64,000 nucleotides of DNA from CBDBKE01 sp965218055 (GTDB lineage: Bacteria; Acidobacteriota; Terriglobia; JAJPHL01; JAPKYU01): NCBI GenBank assembly GCA_965218055.1, contig CBDCKA010000002.1, positions 1,426,001 through 1,490,000 on the forward strand. Direction: 5' to 3'. How positions within the stretch are numbered: the stretch's first letter is position 1; each line of letters begins with the position of its first letter. The translations under genes were made by a program, and so were the position numbers. The notes below the pieces were generated by a model that ran no database searches, had not been told where the DNA came from, and worked only from the letters and a program-made list of their open reading frames with translations. Below are positions 35,017-43,712 of this stretch, piece after piece.

Positions 35017-35888
35017 GCCCGATCCCGCACAAGCAACTCAAGGACTCCGACTACACGCGGGTACGGAAAAACCTCCTCAGAACCAAGGGAGGACCTCTTC
35101 AGAGAGACTTCCTTGAGGCCGTCTGCAACAGCCAAACATTCATCCACTACATCCGATCGAAAATCTCCACGGAAGGATCGTACGAACTGCCGCTCTCCCC
35201 GGATCCCATGACGGAGGACGAATTCAAGGCACCGCCCGAGGACACCGAAATCAGATTGTACGAATCGTGGTCCGAACTCACGCCTCGGATTGCATGCCGC
35301 TCGACTTTCTGGGCCAATTTCACCTGCCGCCACATCGAGGGCCAAAAAATCAACGCCGTCTACCTCGCCGCCAACGGCGGCAACCTGTCCGGCGGCGCAG
35401 AGCGAATCGACCGCGCACTGATGGAAACCGGGGACGGGCAGCCGAAGATGATGGACAGCGCCGTGCGCACCGTCCTGCTACGGCTCGGAGGCCTCCCGGA
35501 AGTCCGCGGCTCCCGATCCGTCTTCGTCAACTGTCCTTTCGCGCGGGCCTGGTGGCGAGAACACCTAGTGGGACAGATCGCACAGGGAGATACCAGTCTC
35601 GTTGCGCAGGTACGCAAAGTCATCCGCATCAACCAGGACTACTGGGAAAAGCTCGTCGACCGTATAGTTTCGAGAAACTCGACGTTCGGCTCACTCAAGG
35701 TCCGCAACGCGTTCCTCCAGACGCTGGCCCGTTTCATCGAAGCCAATCCCGAAGCCGCACTGCGAAAACCGAAAGTGCTGGAGCGCACCTGCCGACAGAT
35801 TACCGTGCATCAGGGCATTCGTGAACTCAGCATCCTCGACGACGACGAACTCGAGGACATCATGAACGAAGTCATCGATGCCGTATAA
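35013..35888 (+). CDS. Unrecognised helical protein of the sulfur-transfer operon (291 aa)
   Basis: Starts at a GTG overlapping the previous stop. It is a mixed protein with an all-helical C-terminal half, basic overall, and has a conserved-looking WWREHLVG segment preceded by SVFVNCPFARAW. The C-terminus is acidic (ILDDDELEDIMNEVIDAV). I recognise no catalytic motif. Basic helical proteins in such operons are often DNA-binding or specificity subunits; that is inference. Its stop lies just upstream of the DUF262 start, about 22 bp away. Confidence 0.7.
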   Translation: MSPIPHKQLKDSDYTRVRKNLLRTKGGPLQRDFLEAVCNSQTFIHYIRSKISTEGSYELPLSPDPMTEDEFKAPPEDTEIRLYESWSELTPRIACRSTFWANFTCRHIEGQKINAVYLAANGGNLSGGAERIDRALMETGDGQPKMMDSAVRTVLLRLGGLPEVRGSRSVFVNCPFARAWWREHLVGQIAQGDTSLVAQVRKVIRINQDYWEKLVDRIVSRNSTFGSLKVRNAFLQTLARFIEANPEAALRKPKVLERTCRQITVHQGIRELSILDDDELEDIMNEVIDAV

Positions 35889-35910
35889 AAAGGAACGACG
35901 GAGTAACCCC

Positions 35911-37731
35911 ATGCCCAGATCTAAGCCCGCACGATACGAACACCGCCAAATCCACGAATGGCTCAAAATGGCCGATGAAGGCAGAATCGCTCTCCCGAGC
36001 TTCCAGCGGAGCTATGTCTGGGAGAAGCAACGGATTGCCGATTATCTGAAGGCTCTGTTCGAGAACAGACCCACCGGAATTTTCCTCACACTGGAGAGCC
36101 AAGACCCGCTGCAATTTGTTTCGCGAACGCTGAAAGGGATTGATGCAGACGACCTCACACCCGATGAACTCGTTCTCGACGGCCAGCAGCGGATCACGTC
36201 CCTCTGGAACGCACTTAAGGGACAAGAAAGTCATAGGTTCTATGCGCAGGTAGAGGACCTGAAGAATCGCAAAATGAATGTAACGGATGTGGTGTTCTAT
36301 TTCAAAACCTCGTCGACTGGGCGTGCGTTGGAGGTTCCCAAAACGGCGTACACGAAAGATTTCGTGCCGATAGACATCCTCTACAATAAGGCCGACACCG
36401 ACGATGCTGGCAACGGCCAAGACCCCGACGAACCTGGAAAGATCTGGGACTGGTGTCAGAAAGCCTGCGGCGTAGGGGGCAACGCCGGGAGAAGACTCGA
36501 AAACGCCATTAAGAGACTGCGCGACAAGCTACTCCGAGATCGAGACTTACAGTATTGCATCCTTCCCGCCGAGACGGATCCGAACGTTGCCATCAACATT
36601 TTCGTCGAAACGAACAAGTCGTCCGCCACGATCAAAATGTTCGACATCGTCGTCGCCACCGCGCAAGGAAGCCACGAAGAGGATCTCCGTAATCGCATTC
36701 TTGATTTCCACAAGACAAACACCGAAACAATGCACTACTTCAGTGACGAAGAAGAAAAGATGATTCCCGAAGTTGGGGAATGGCTCCTGAAAGTGGCCTG
36801 CCTGAAGGTCAACCTCAAGAAGTATCCCAATGGAGTGCCGCCAAGGGAGAAGAACTACGGGATTGCTTGCCGCAGCCTGTTCAGAGGCGGAAAGCAGAAG
36901 GGAAAAGAACGACTGGACGAGTTGGAGAGAGATCTGCAGAAGGCCCTAAAAACCGTAGCCCAGAATGGAGGAACCACAAAACGAACTTTACCAGCTTGGC
37001 CGCCGGTCCACGTCATCGCTGCCCTACAGCGTGATTTGCAAGCGATCCAAAAAGCGACTCGACAAGGAACTGCGAACAAACTAATCTCCACCTACCTGTG
37101 GCGGGCGTTCCTCACGGACCGGTATGAAGCACAGGCAAACGACCGGCTGTTCGAAGACTTCGTAGGCCTACGACAATGCTTGGAGCAGATCAGGGACGCA
37201 GGGAAGTTTGATGAACCACCGGTGATATTCAGCGATAAGGAACATCCGCTGCCTACCCCCGATGATCTCGCGAAGTCGCTGCAGTGGATCGGCACAGGAC
37301 GCCTTGGACGCGCCGTCGCCGCGGTCGCCATGGAGCGGAGACCGCGCGACTGGGTGACAGGAGAAATCCTCGATGTGAATGCCATCCGCAAGCTGGAAGG
37401 TGAGCGCAGGCTGGACCGGCACCACGTGTTCCCGCGGGAATTCTTGAAAGCACACTTCGAGTCTGCAGAAATCAACCACGGGCTGAACGGCGTCTTACTC
37501 AATAAAAGCTCAAATCTCGCTCTCTGGAAAATGGACCCGGCCCTGTACCTGAAAAAGATCCTCAAGGACACCCAGGGTCTGAAAGAAGCAGAGCTTCGCG
37601 CCAGGGTTGAGTCGCACCTCGTTCCGTACGATGCCCTGAAATCCAAAGGCTCCCCTAAGAGCCGATACAAGAACTTCATCAAGCAAAGAGCCCGCCTCGT
37701 GGTGGCAGAAATAGCAAGGCTCATGAGCTAG
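35911..37731 (+). CDS. DUF262-HNH nuclease (GmrSD/SspE-like effector)
   Basis: 606 residues from the ATG at 35911, which begins MPRSKPARYEHRQIHEWL and has a GGAG-type site before it. The N-terminal DUF262 domain carries LPSFQRSYVWEK and DGQQR (90-94), the motif used for NTP hydrolysis in SspE and GmrSD proteins. The C-terminal domain (about 500-545) is HNH-like: DRHHVFPREFLKAHFE and NGVLLNKSSNLAL. SspE senses phosphorothioate DNA and nicks foreign DNA, so this gene is the natural restriction effector of the operon. The last four genes end here; an intergenic gap follows. Confidence 0.85.
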   Translation: MPRSKPARYEHRQIHEWLKMADEGRIALPSFQRSYVWEKQRIADYLKALFENRPTGIFLTLESQDPLQFVSRTLKGIDADDLTPDELVLDGQQRITSLWNALKGQESHRFYAQVEDLKNRKMNVTDVVFYFKTSSTGRALEVPKTAYTKDFVPIDILYNKADTDDAGNGQDPDEPGKIWDWCQKACGVGGNAGRRLENAIKRLRDKLLRDRDLQYCILPAETDPNVAINIFVETNKSSATIKMFDIVVATAQGSHEEDLRNRILDFHKTNTETMHYFSDEEEKMIPEVGEWLLKVACLKVNLKKYPNGVPPREKNYGIACRSLFRGGKQKGKERLDELERDLQKALKTVAQNGGTTKRTLPAWPPVHVIAALQRDLQAIQKATRQGTANKLISTYLWRAFLTDRYEAQANDRLFEDFVGLRQCLEQIRDAGKFDEPPVIFSDKEHPLPTPDDLAKSLQWIGTGRLGRAVAAVAMERRPRDWVTGEILDVNAIRKLEGERRLDRHHVFPREFLKAHFESAEINHGLNGVLLNKSSNLALWKMDPALYLKKILKDTQGLKEAELRARVESHLVPYDALKSKGSPKSRYKNFIKQRARLVVAEIARLMS

Positions 37732-37759
37732 GCCAGGAGGTCTTGAACCTGACCGCGGC

Positions 37760-37935
37760 CGGGGGGCGACGCAAGACGCAATCCTGCGGCGCGTGTTCAA
37801 CCGGACCGGATCAACTTTCCTCGGCACGATGATGGAATCGGCCGGAGTTGGCGACGGTTCCTTTCCTGTTTTTACGGGCGGCGCGACCGCATCGACCCTG
37901 GCCAAAGCCGGGCAGAAGGTTTCCCAAGCCGCGAC
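37760..37935 (+). pseudogene. Possible phage major-capsid-protein fragment
   Basis: In the + frame the sequence reads DAILRRVFNRTGSTFLGTMM, then ESAGVGDGSFPVFTGGATAS and TLAKAGQKVSQAATI. This looks like the conserved middle of HK97-type major capsid proteins: an FxRTG-like helix, then a V/A-G-x(n)-P-V-x-T/S-G-G strand. There is no start, and the similarity stops within 60 residues. It is a relic if the call is right. Confidence 0.35.
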
Positions 37936-38135
37936 GATCCCCATTACCACGCTGGCACCGATCGGCCAGGGATCTCTGCTGGCGGCCAAGGTGTTGGAGC
38001 AACTCGTACCCGGACTCAGGAGACACCCGGAGACGGACGCTGGTTTTTCTCGCTTAGCTGGACCGCCGCGCGATAGGGGTCGCCCTCATCGTGGAGGCTC
38101 TACGTTAGTTTTAACAGGACCTAATTGATTTTACA

Positions 38136-39029
38136 TTAGTGACTTAGCGTGAAGTCTACCTCGACGCGATATTGGACAAGTTCAACGATTGGCTCTCTTT
38201 CAGCTGCTTGTCGTACCTCGGAACGGAGCTTTCGGGCACCACCATGAACGAGGATTCCGCGCGGGGTCTTCCCGGTCTCATGTCGGAGGCGCTGCAAGTA
38301 GTGTTGAAGTTGACGGATGTCCTTCACGCTGGGCTGGTACTGCTTGCATTCGACGATGACTGGAGTTCCACCACGGTCGAGCAATAGGACATCGAGACGC
38401 CTGCGGTCCGCGAACACCCGCTCGCGAACTTTTTCGTTTGGATGAGGCAACAGGCCATCTTCGAGGCGATGCGGGTACGCGCCGATGTAGTCTGAGAGGG
38501 ACCTCTCATAGTAGAAATGCGAAAGAATCCCAGTCCAGTTAGTCGGATCATTTGCAGCGCGACAAAGTGATGATAACTGCTGCGAGCGAATCTCAGCGAT
38601 CGTTGGACGTAGCTCACCCAAGGTGAATCGTGTGGGTCCCGGAAGGGTGACAACGAGTTCACGATCGTTCGGTCCCGTTTCGAGATCCCACCGGACGATT
38701 ATCCGACGACCCATCTCTCCATCTGGCAGATCGCGACTTGGCGGTACTAGAGGAGTCCACTGATCATCCTCAATTGCCTTTCGCACAACTTCACCGATTC
38801 GCCCTATACGATGGCCTTTGAGAGAAACGACGATACAGTCACCGGGCTGGACCTCTTCCAGGTGCCGGCGAGCGCGGCTCCATCCGTGCCCTCCCTCGGT
38901 GGGGCCGCGCAACTTGCAGCCCCAATTGCTCGCCCAACCCACGCCGACGCATTGATGCTTGAACCACCGCTGCCACATTCCAGGGTAGCGGTCTTCCATG
39001 CAGTTGATTTTCCAGAGTCGCGTATTCAA
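38136..39029 (-). CDS. NucS-like PD-(D/E)XK nuclease with PUA/EVE-like N-terminus
   Basis: A 297-residue protein. The N-terminal half (about 1-95) resembles the PUA/EVE-like fold that often reads modified nucleobases (PGDCIVVSLKGHRIGRIGEV). The C-terminal half is a NucS/DUF91-type nuclease: E190 (HRLEDGL), D213 (RRLDVLLLD) and E227-x-K229 (VIVECKQ). Such fusions are found in modification-dependent restriction systems. It lies on the minus strand opposite the sulfur operon and could act as a second effector or as an independent system. The frame is intact. Confidence 0.7.
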   Translation of the reverse strand: MNTRLWKINCMEDRYPGMWQRWFKHQCVGVGWASNWGCKLRGPTEGGHGWSRARRHLEEVQPGDCIVVSLKGHRIGRIGEVVRKAIEDDQWTPLVPPSRDLPDGEMGRRIIVRWDLETGPNDRELVVTLPGPTRFTLGELRPTIAEIRSQQLSSLCRAANDPTNWTGILSHFYYERSLSDYIGAYPHRLEDGLLPHPNEKVRERVFADRRRLDVLLLDRGGTPVIVECKQYQPSVKDIRQLQHYLQRLRHETGKTPRGILVHGGARKLRSEVRQAAEREPIVELVQYRVEVDFTLSH

Positions 39030-40050
39030 TTGACCTCACACTTTTCGCTTGTCGGTAAACATGGTAGCCTCCGCGCGGCTCGGTTGGGTAACCGGTCGGG
39101 TCAAAGCCTCGTGACAAAGTTCACTGTTAAGGTGAGTGCCGAAGTGCCCGCGCTTATCTTTAACTGTACTTTGGTCGCCCTGGCATGGATAGAGTAGACG
39201 ATCCATGGGCTGCGATGCAACGATTTTTGCGCAGCTTTCTTCTCATGCTACAAGCCGTTGAGCGCTCAGCATTGGCTCTCCGCCGTCCAGCGTCAGGATT
39301 GTAGCGCAGTGTTCGGTGGTGTGAAGCAGCTTGAGAGTTAGGCCGCTTGACTTATCGAAATCTGTTGTATGGCCGCTCTAGATTTTCGCTCTCTGGGCCT
39401 TCTGCAAAGTCGGCAACCACTCTCACTGCCCGGAGTGAGCCTCTCGTTCGTCAAGGTGTCCAACCTGCATTTTCAAAAGCAATTGCACGGCTACCTTTTC
39501 GGAACTACTCCATCGGCAAGAGTAGGAGAAACTAACCTGGGTGCCTTCCCGCAGAGATAATTTAGCCGGTAGCCGGTAGGGTGGTCTGCTGGGCAGGTCC
39601 CTATTCGCCCGCCTGGGGGGTCGCTCCCTAATGGGGGTGGAGGGACTTAAGAGTCATGCCACGCGCTGAAGTTGGGCTTGGGTGAGTCCGTGGAGAAGAT
39701 CGCGCAGATATCCAGTCACTATGGATTCTTCTGCTTCCCGGGAGCTTTTCCCTTGGCACCGGACTGATTGTCGGCTTGCGCCCTCGTCCGGTACTTGTGG
39801 GGCACGTTGTAAATCCCGCCAAACTGTGGTGCAGCTATAAGCATTCATCTCCTTTATCGATAAATGCGGGTGCTTGAGTTTTATATGCATCCCGTGATCC
39901 TAGCCTGTTCTTTCTAGGGAGCTTGCCAAGAGAATCGGGGCGAGGGCGCACGGAGCATGTCCCTCCTGCGCTGGCCGTCATCGCGCCGTGTGTGGCATGG
40001 CGACTCGTGCGCAGCCTGCCCCGCGTCCGACCACCGGCCGGCGTTCGGGT
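39030..40050. other. About 1 kb without a recognisable gene
   Basis: Several short frames exist on both strands, but none has a ribosome site, a motif or sensible composition. The minus-strand frame at 39654-39890 is open for 78 residues and has no recognisable feature. No inverted repeat or RNA gene is visible. The interval may be decayed mobile DNA. Confidence 0.4.
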
Positions 40051-41055
40051 TTAGCCATTCTGGCCTGCCTGAGGCGCCGGGGCCGCATCCACGATGCGAA
40101 GCAGTTTCTTCGTCCGGATGTTCCAGATTGCCTTGCCGAGCAGCATCTCTTTCGTGAGCGTTTCCCATGCCTTCACGACCGTCGCCGAGAGTTCGACGTC
40201 CGCAGGATAGAGGGTGATCAGCTCAGCGGAGCCTTGTATGAGACTAATGAGGCTCGTCGTATACGCCGGCTGCTCGACCTGTCGGTGGAACGTGTCCTTT
40301 AGCGTCTCATCGTCGAACTGCTTGATTGGCGCGTCCTTGTTAAACATCGTCTTGAAAAGCAGCGTATCGGGCAGGCCGTGCGCGAACGTGCAGAGGAATA
40401 CGTACTCCGGATACAGCCGTTCAAGCATTTTTCGCTTGTCAGTACCTTCGCCGAGACGGTTGATGACATTCGACGGCGACGGGAACCGTGCGATGTTCTC
40501 CTTCGCTGTTCCCTTCGGCATCGACGCGCCTAATTCCTCGTGATCGATCGTGGCCACTTGGGCTTCCGTGATCCCGTGAAATTGACGGAGCGTGTTCAAG
40601 TTCGTGGGCGCGAGCTTCGTGCAGAAATCATTGAATCGCGGCAGGTTTTTCGTTTCCTCGCATTCCAGGAGTAGCCGCACGTACTGTTTCTTCCACCCGT
40701 CCTTCAGGTAGTCGTCTACCCATGACGCGTTCTCGAACATGAGACAAAGGGTGTAAAGCCCCTCAAGCGGCCCCCGGGCAAGTGCGAGCGCGTCAATGGA
40801 TTCTGGGTTCTGCCAGCCGGCAGCGAGGACCTTCCGGATCAGTCCGTGCGTCGAGAGCATCGACGAGTACACGGTCTGTATCGTCTCCCGCTGGAACGCG
40901 GTGTAACCGCCCGTGGGGTTTTGCAGGACCGCAGTGGCGTGCTTTACCGCTGCTTCCATGGCGGCATTGATCAGCCCCGCGTTCATGTGGCGATCAAGAT
41001 CCACATCCTCGCTATGAACGTACGCGCAGGACGAGACTCTGATCGACTTCGACAT
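40051..41055 (-). CDS. Hypothetical protein (334 aa)
   Basis: From the ATG at 41055 (MSKSIRV). The protein is all-helical, soluble and moderately basic. It has an HxxHxH-like start (DLDRHMNAGLINAAM, AAVKHATAVL) and a later segment LYTLCLMFENASWVDDYLKDG. The helix layout is reminiscent of DUF5677-type proteins of unknown role, but I am not sure. It lies between non-coding DNA and an IS element and has no obvious partner. Confidence 0.5.
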   Translation of the reverse strand: MSKSIRVSSCAYVHSEDVDLDRHMNAGLINAAMEAAVKHATAVLQNPTGGYTAFQRETIQTVYSSMLSTHGLIRKVLAAGWQNPESIDALALARGPLEGLYTLCLMFENASWVDDYLKDGWKKQYVRLLLECEETKNLPRFNDFCTKLAPTNLNTLRQFHGITEAQVATIDHEELGASMPKGTAKENIARFPSPSNVINRLGEGTDKRKMLERLYPEYVFLCTFAHGLPDTLLFKTMFNKDAPIKQFDDETLKDTFHRQVEQPAYTTSLISLIQGSAELITLYPADVELSATVVKAWETLTKEMLLGKAIWNIRTKKLLRIVDAAPAPQAGQNG

Positions 41056-41225
41056 CAAGCTCTCTAGCCCTTAGCCAGGATTTTCGTTTTGGGCGTCCGA
41101 GCGTTGATAGGATAGCCCAGCTCCAGGTCTGATGTAACGATTTTCGACCTGCGGTCATGTTCCATCCTCCGTCTGGCGGCGGTCCGGCCTTGGGATTGGG
41201 GCGGGACAGGCCATTTCGCCCCGCT

Positions 41226-42290
41226 AGGGTGTTGTTGCGTAATTCGCGCTCGCGGCGAACCGGGCCGAGAAGCTCATCCGCCTCAGTACACGCGCTCCGA
41301 TCGTGGCATTCCAAGCTCCGCCATCCGGTTCAGCACAGCGCACTTGATCGCGGCTTCGACTTTTTGGTTCTTAACCGTGCGGGCCGAGAGGCTTACCCCG
41401 AGTATCGTCTTGTACCGTGAGACCGTATTCTCCGCCACGCTCTGGCGAGTGCAGCCACTCGACTTCCGCCACTCATAACGGCCCTGCGTCCTAATACGCC
41501 GGAGATGGGTATCACGCATCGCACGCCACGGAGGCGGATGAGAGTCTCGGCTGCATCGTGCATTGCGTCGCGGCAAGATCGTCACGATAGCGTCGTGCTG
41601 GAGCACGGCCTCGTAGCAGGAACCCGTGTCGTAGGCCCGGTCTGCGGAGACTTGCCCGATCGAACCAGGAGTCTTAGACAGCAACGAAGAGAGCCTTCGG
41701 GCGTCGTGGACGTTGCTCGCAGTCAGGTCCATCGCAACGATCTCTTTCGTCGTCTCATCGACGCCTAGGTGGAGCTTTCGCCATGTCCTACGGCGGAGGG
41801 TTCGGTGTTTTCTGATGTGCCACTCACCGGCTCCGTAGATCTTCAGGCCCGTCGAATCGATGACGACATGTCGTGGTCGATCCGTGGGCCCTACACTCAG
41901 TCGGACGTCGACGGCGCTTTGCCTTCGGCTCACCGTGCTGTAGTTGGGCACTGGGAGGTCGAGAGCCATGAGCGCCACGATGGATTGAAGGAACCCTTGA
42001 GTGGTCCGTAGGTTGAGGTGAAACACCGAATTCAGGACCAGCGCACATTGGATCGCCGCATCTGCGTAGACCTTGGGCCGGCCTCGCCCTTCGAAGGGTC
42101 CTGGATGACGCCAGGCAGCGACTGCCTCCGTGTCGAACCACAGTGTCAGCTGCCCACGTTTCACCAGAGCCCGGTTGTACTCCGGCCAGTTGCGAACCTT
42201 ATATCGGAAGGTGTAGTCGCTTTTGCCCATCCCCTAGCCTATCAGGGGGGAGAGCGTTGGGGATGGAGTCAGATTTCTGCAACAACGCCC
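41226..42290. mobile_element. IS5-family insertion sequence inserted into an IS1380-type element
   Basis: The left end reads AGGGTGTTGTTGCGTAA and the right end, complemented, AGGGCGTTGTTGCAGAA, an imperfect terminal inverted repeat in the style of IS5/IS903 ends. One transposase gene fills the element. A plus-strand IS1380-type transposase starts immediately at the right boundary and lacks its first residues; its N-terminal part may lie left of 41226. A clear target duplication is not visible. Confidence 0.7.
41283..42230 (-). CDS. IS5-family (IS903-like) transposase
   Basis: A 315-residue DDE transposase. The start MGKSDYTFRYKVRNWPEYN and RGQLTLWFD are typical of IS903-type IS5 enzymes. 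The first D of the triad lies in VVIDSTGLKIYG, the second in SADRAYDT, and the E-containing tail in QSVAENTVSRYKTILG. The frame is intact, so the element may still be mobile. The gene fills the element between its inverted repeats. Confidence 0.88.
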   Translation of the reverse strand: MGKSDYTFRYKVRNWPEYNRALVKRGQLTLWFDTEAVAAWRHPGPFEGRGRPKVYADAAIQCALVLNSVFHLNLRTTQGFLQSIVALMALDLPVPNYSTVSRRQSAVDVRLSVGPTDRPRHVVIDSTGLKIYGAGEWHIRKHRTLRRRTWRKLHLGVDETTKEIVAMDLTASNVHDARRLSSLLSKTPGSIGQVSADRAYDTGSCYEAVLQHDAIVTILPRRNARCSRDSHPPPWRAMRDTHLRRIRTQGRYEWRKSSGCTRQSVAENTVSRYKTILGVSLSARTVKNQKVEAAIKCAVLNRMAELGMPRSERVY

Positions 42291-43519
42291 TGGTCCGGGA
42301 GTTGGATGAGCGTCTGGGATTCAGCGAACTCATTGACGAGCACCGGACCGATTCGCGGGCAAACAATGCTCGGTTTTCTTTCGCGGACTTGCTGCGGCAG
42401 TCGGTATACAGTCGCCTAGCTGGATACGAGGATGTCAATGATGCCGAGCGGCTGTCGCAAGACCCGACCTTTCGGCTGATTGGTTCAGAGAAGACTTGGG
42501 AACAAGGCGCGGCGCTGACATCCAGGTTGCAAACTTTCGAGACGGAGATGCTGGCGAAGGTGGAGAACTTCGTCGGGTTGGCCCGGATCAACCGGGAACT
42601 GATCGGAAAGGTCGAAGCCTTCCAGTGGCACTACCGAGCGGTGCTGGATATGGACTCAACCGAGATTCCGGTCTACGGGGAGCAGGAACAGAGCGCCTAC
42701 AACGGACACTTCGAGTCCACTTGCTATCACCCGCTGCTTTTGTTCAATCGAGACGGCGACTGTCTGGCGGCCCAGCTCCGTCCGGGCAACGTGCACAGTG
42801 CCGAGGGTTGGGAGAAACTCCTGTTACCCGAGATTGAGCGCCAGCAAAGAATGGGAAAAGAGATTGCGTTTCGGGCGGACGCGGCCTTTGCCAAGCCGGA
42901 GGTGTACGAGGCATTGGAGGAACGGGGTGTGAAGTACGCAATTCGCATCCCGGCCAACGATATTCTGCAGCGAGACATCGAAGAGCTACTGAAACGCCCC
43001 GTGGGAAGGCCCACCAAGAAACCGCTGGTCGAGTACAAGGGGTTCTTGTACCAGGCAGCCGGTTGGAAGACGGCTCGAAGGGTGGTGGCGAAAGTAGAGC
43101 ATCATTCCGGGGAGTTGTTCCCGCGAGTGGGGTTCATTGTAACGAATCTGACGCTGCCGAATCGGGCGGTGGTACGGTTCTATAACAAGCGCGGCACCGC
43201 AGAACAGTGGATCAAGGAAGGCAAGCAGGCGGTGAAGATGACGCGGCTCAGTTGCCACAAGTTCCGATCTAACGAGGTACGGCTTTGGCTGACGATCATC
43301 GCCTACAACCTGGGCAACCTATGGCGACGGCTAGTGCTGCCACAGAGAATCGAGAAGTGGTCCTTGACGAGCCTCCAGCAGCGGCTGGTGAAAACCGGAG
43401 GACGGCTCGTAAAACACGCACGGTACTACTGGCTCCTGCTGGCCGAGGGCCATTTGACCCGACGGCTGTTTGCCAGCATGCTGGGGCGGATCGATGGATT
43501 GGCACTCCCGTCGGGATAG
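42291..43519 (+). pseudogene. IS1380-type transposase, 5' end displaced by the IS5 insertion
   Basis: The frame encodes about 410 residues of an IS1380-like transposase beginning LVRELDERLGFSELIDEH, with LLRQSVYSRLAGYEDVNDAERLS, the DMDSTEIPVYG catalytic strand and NKRGTAEQWIKEGKQ. Only the first 20-30 residues of a normal protein are missing. The open frame to its left belongs to the IS5 element. The gene is therefore probably inactive unless a fortuitous start is used. Confidence 0.75.
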
Positions 43520-43712
43520 CCTAGGGCCAGACGGTCCCGCACGCGCGTGACCGGGAGCCCGCCCAGCTGGGCGCGGCACTATACTCTTCGAACGCCGGCC
43601 GTTTCGTTCAAGAAACGACGAGATCAGAGACATTTCGCTGGTACGATCAAAAAACGAATGCTAAAATGCGGCACGTTCGAGACCGAGATCTTGCCAGAAG
43701 GCGGAGTTTAGG

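Noticed and set aside
29664..37731. A canonical Dnd or Ssp phosphorothioation cluster
   Set aside because: Desulfurase, PP-loop ATPase and DUF262-HNH match, but DndB, DndD, DndE, SspB and SspC are not recognisable. I therefore report it as a related, distinct system rather than naming it Dnd or Ssp.
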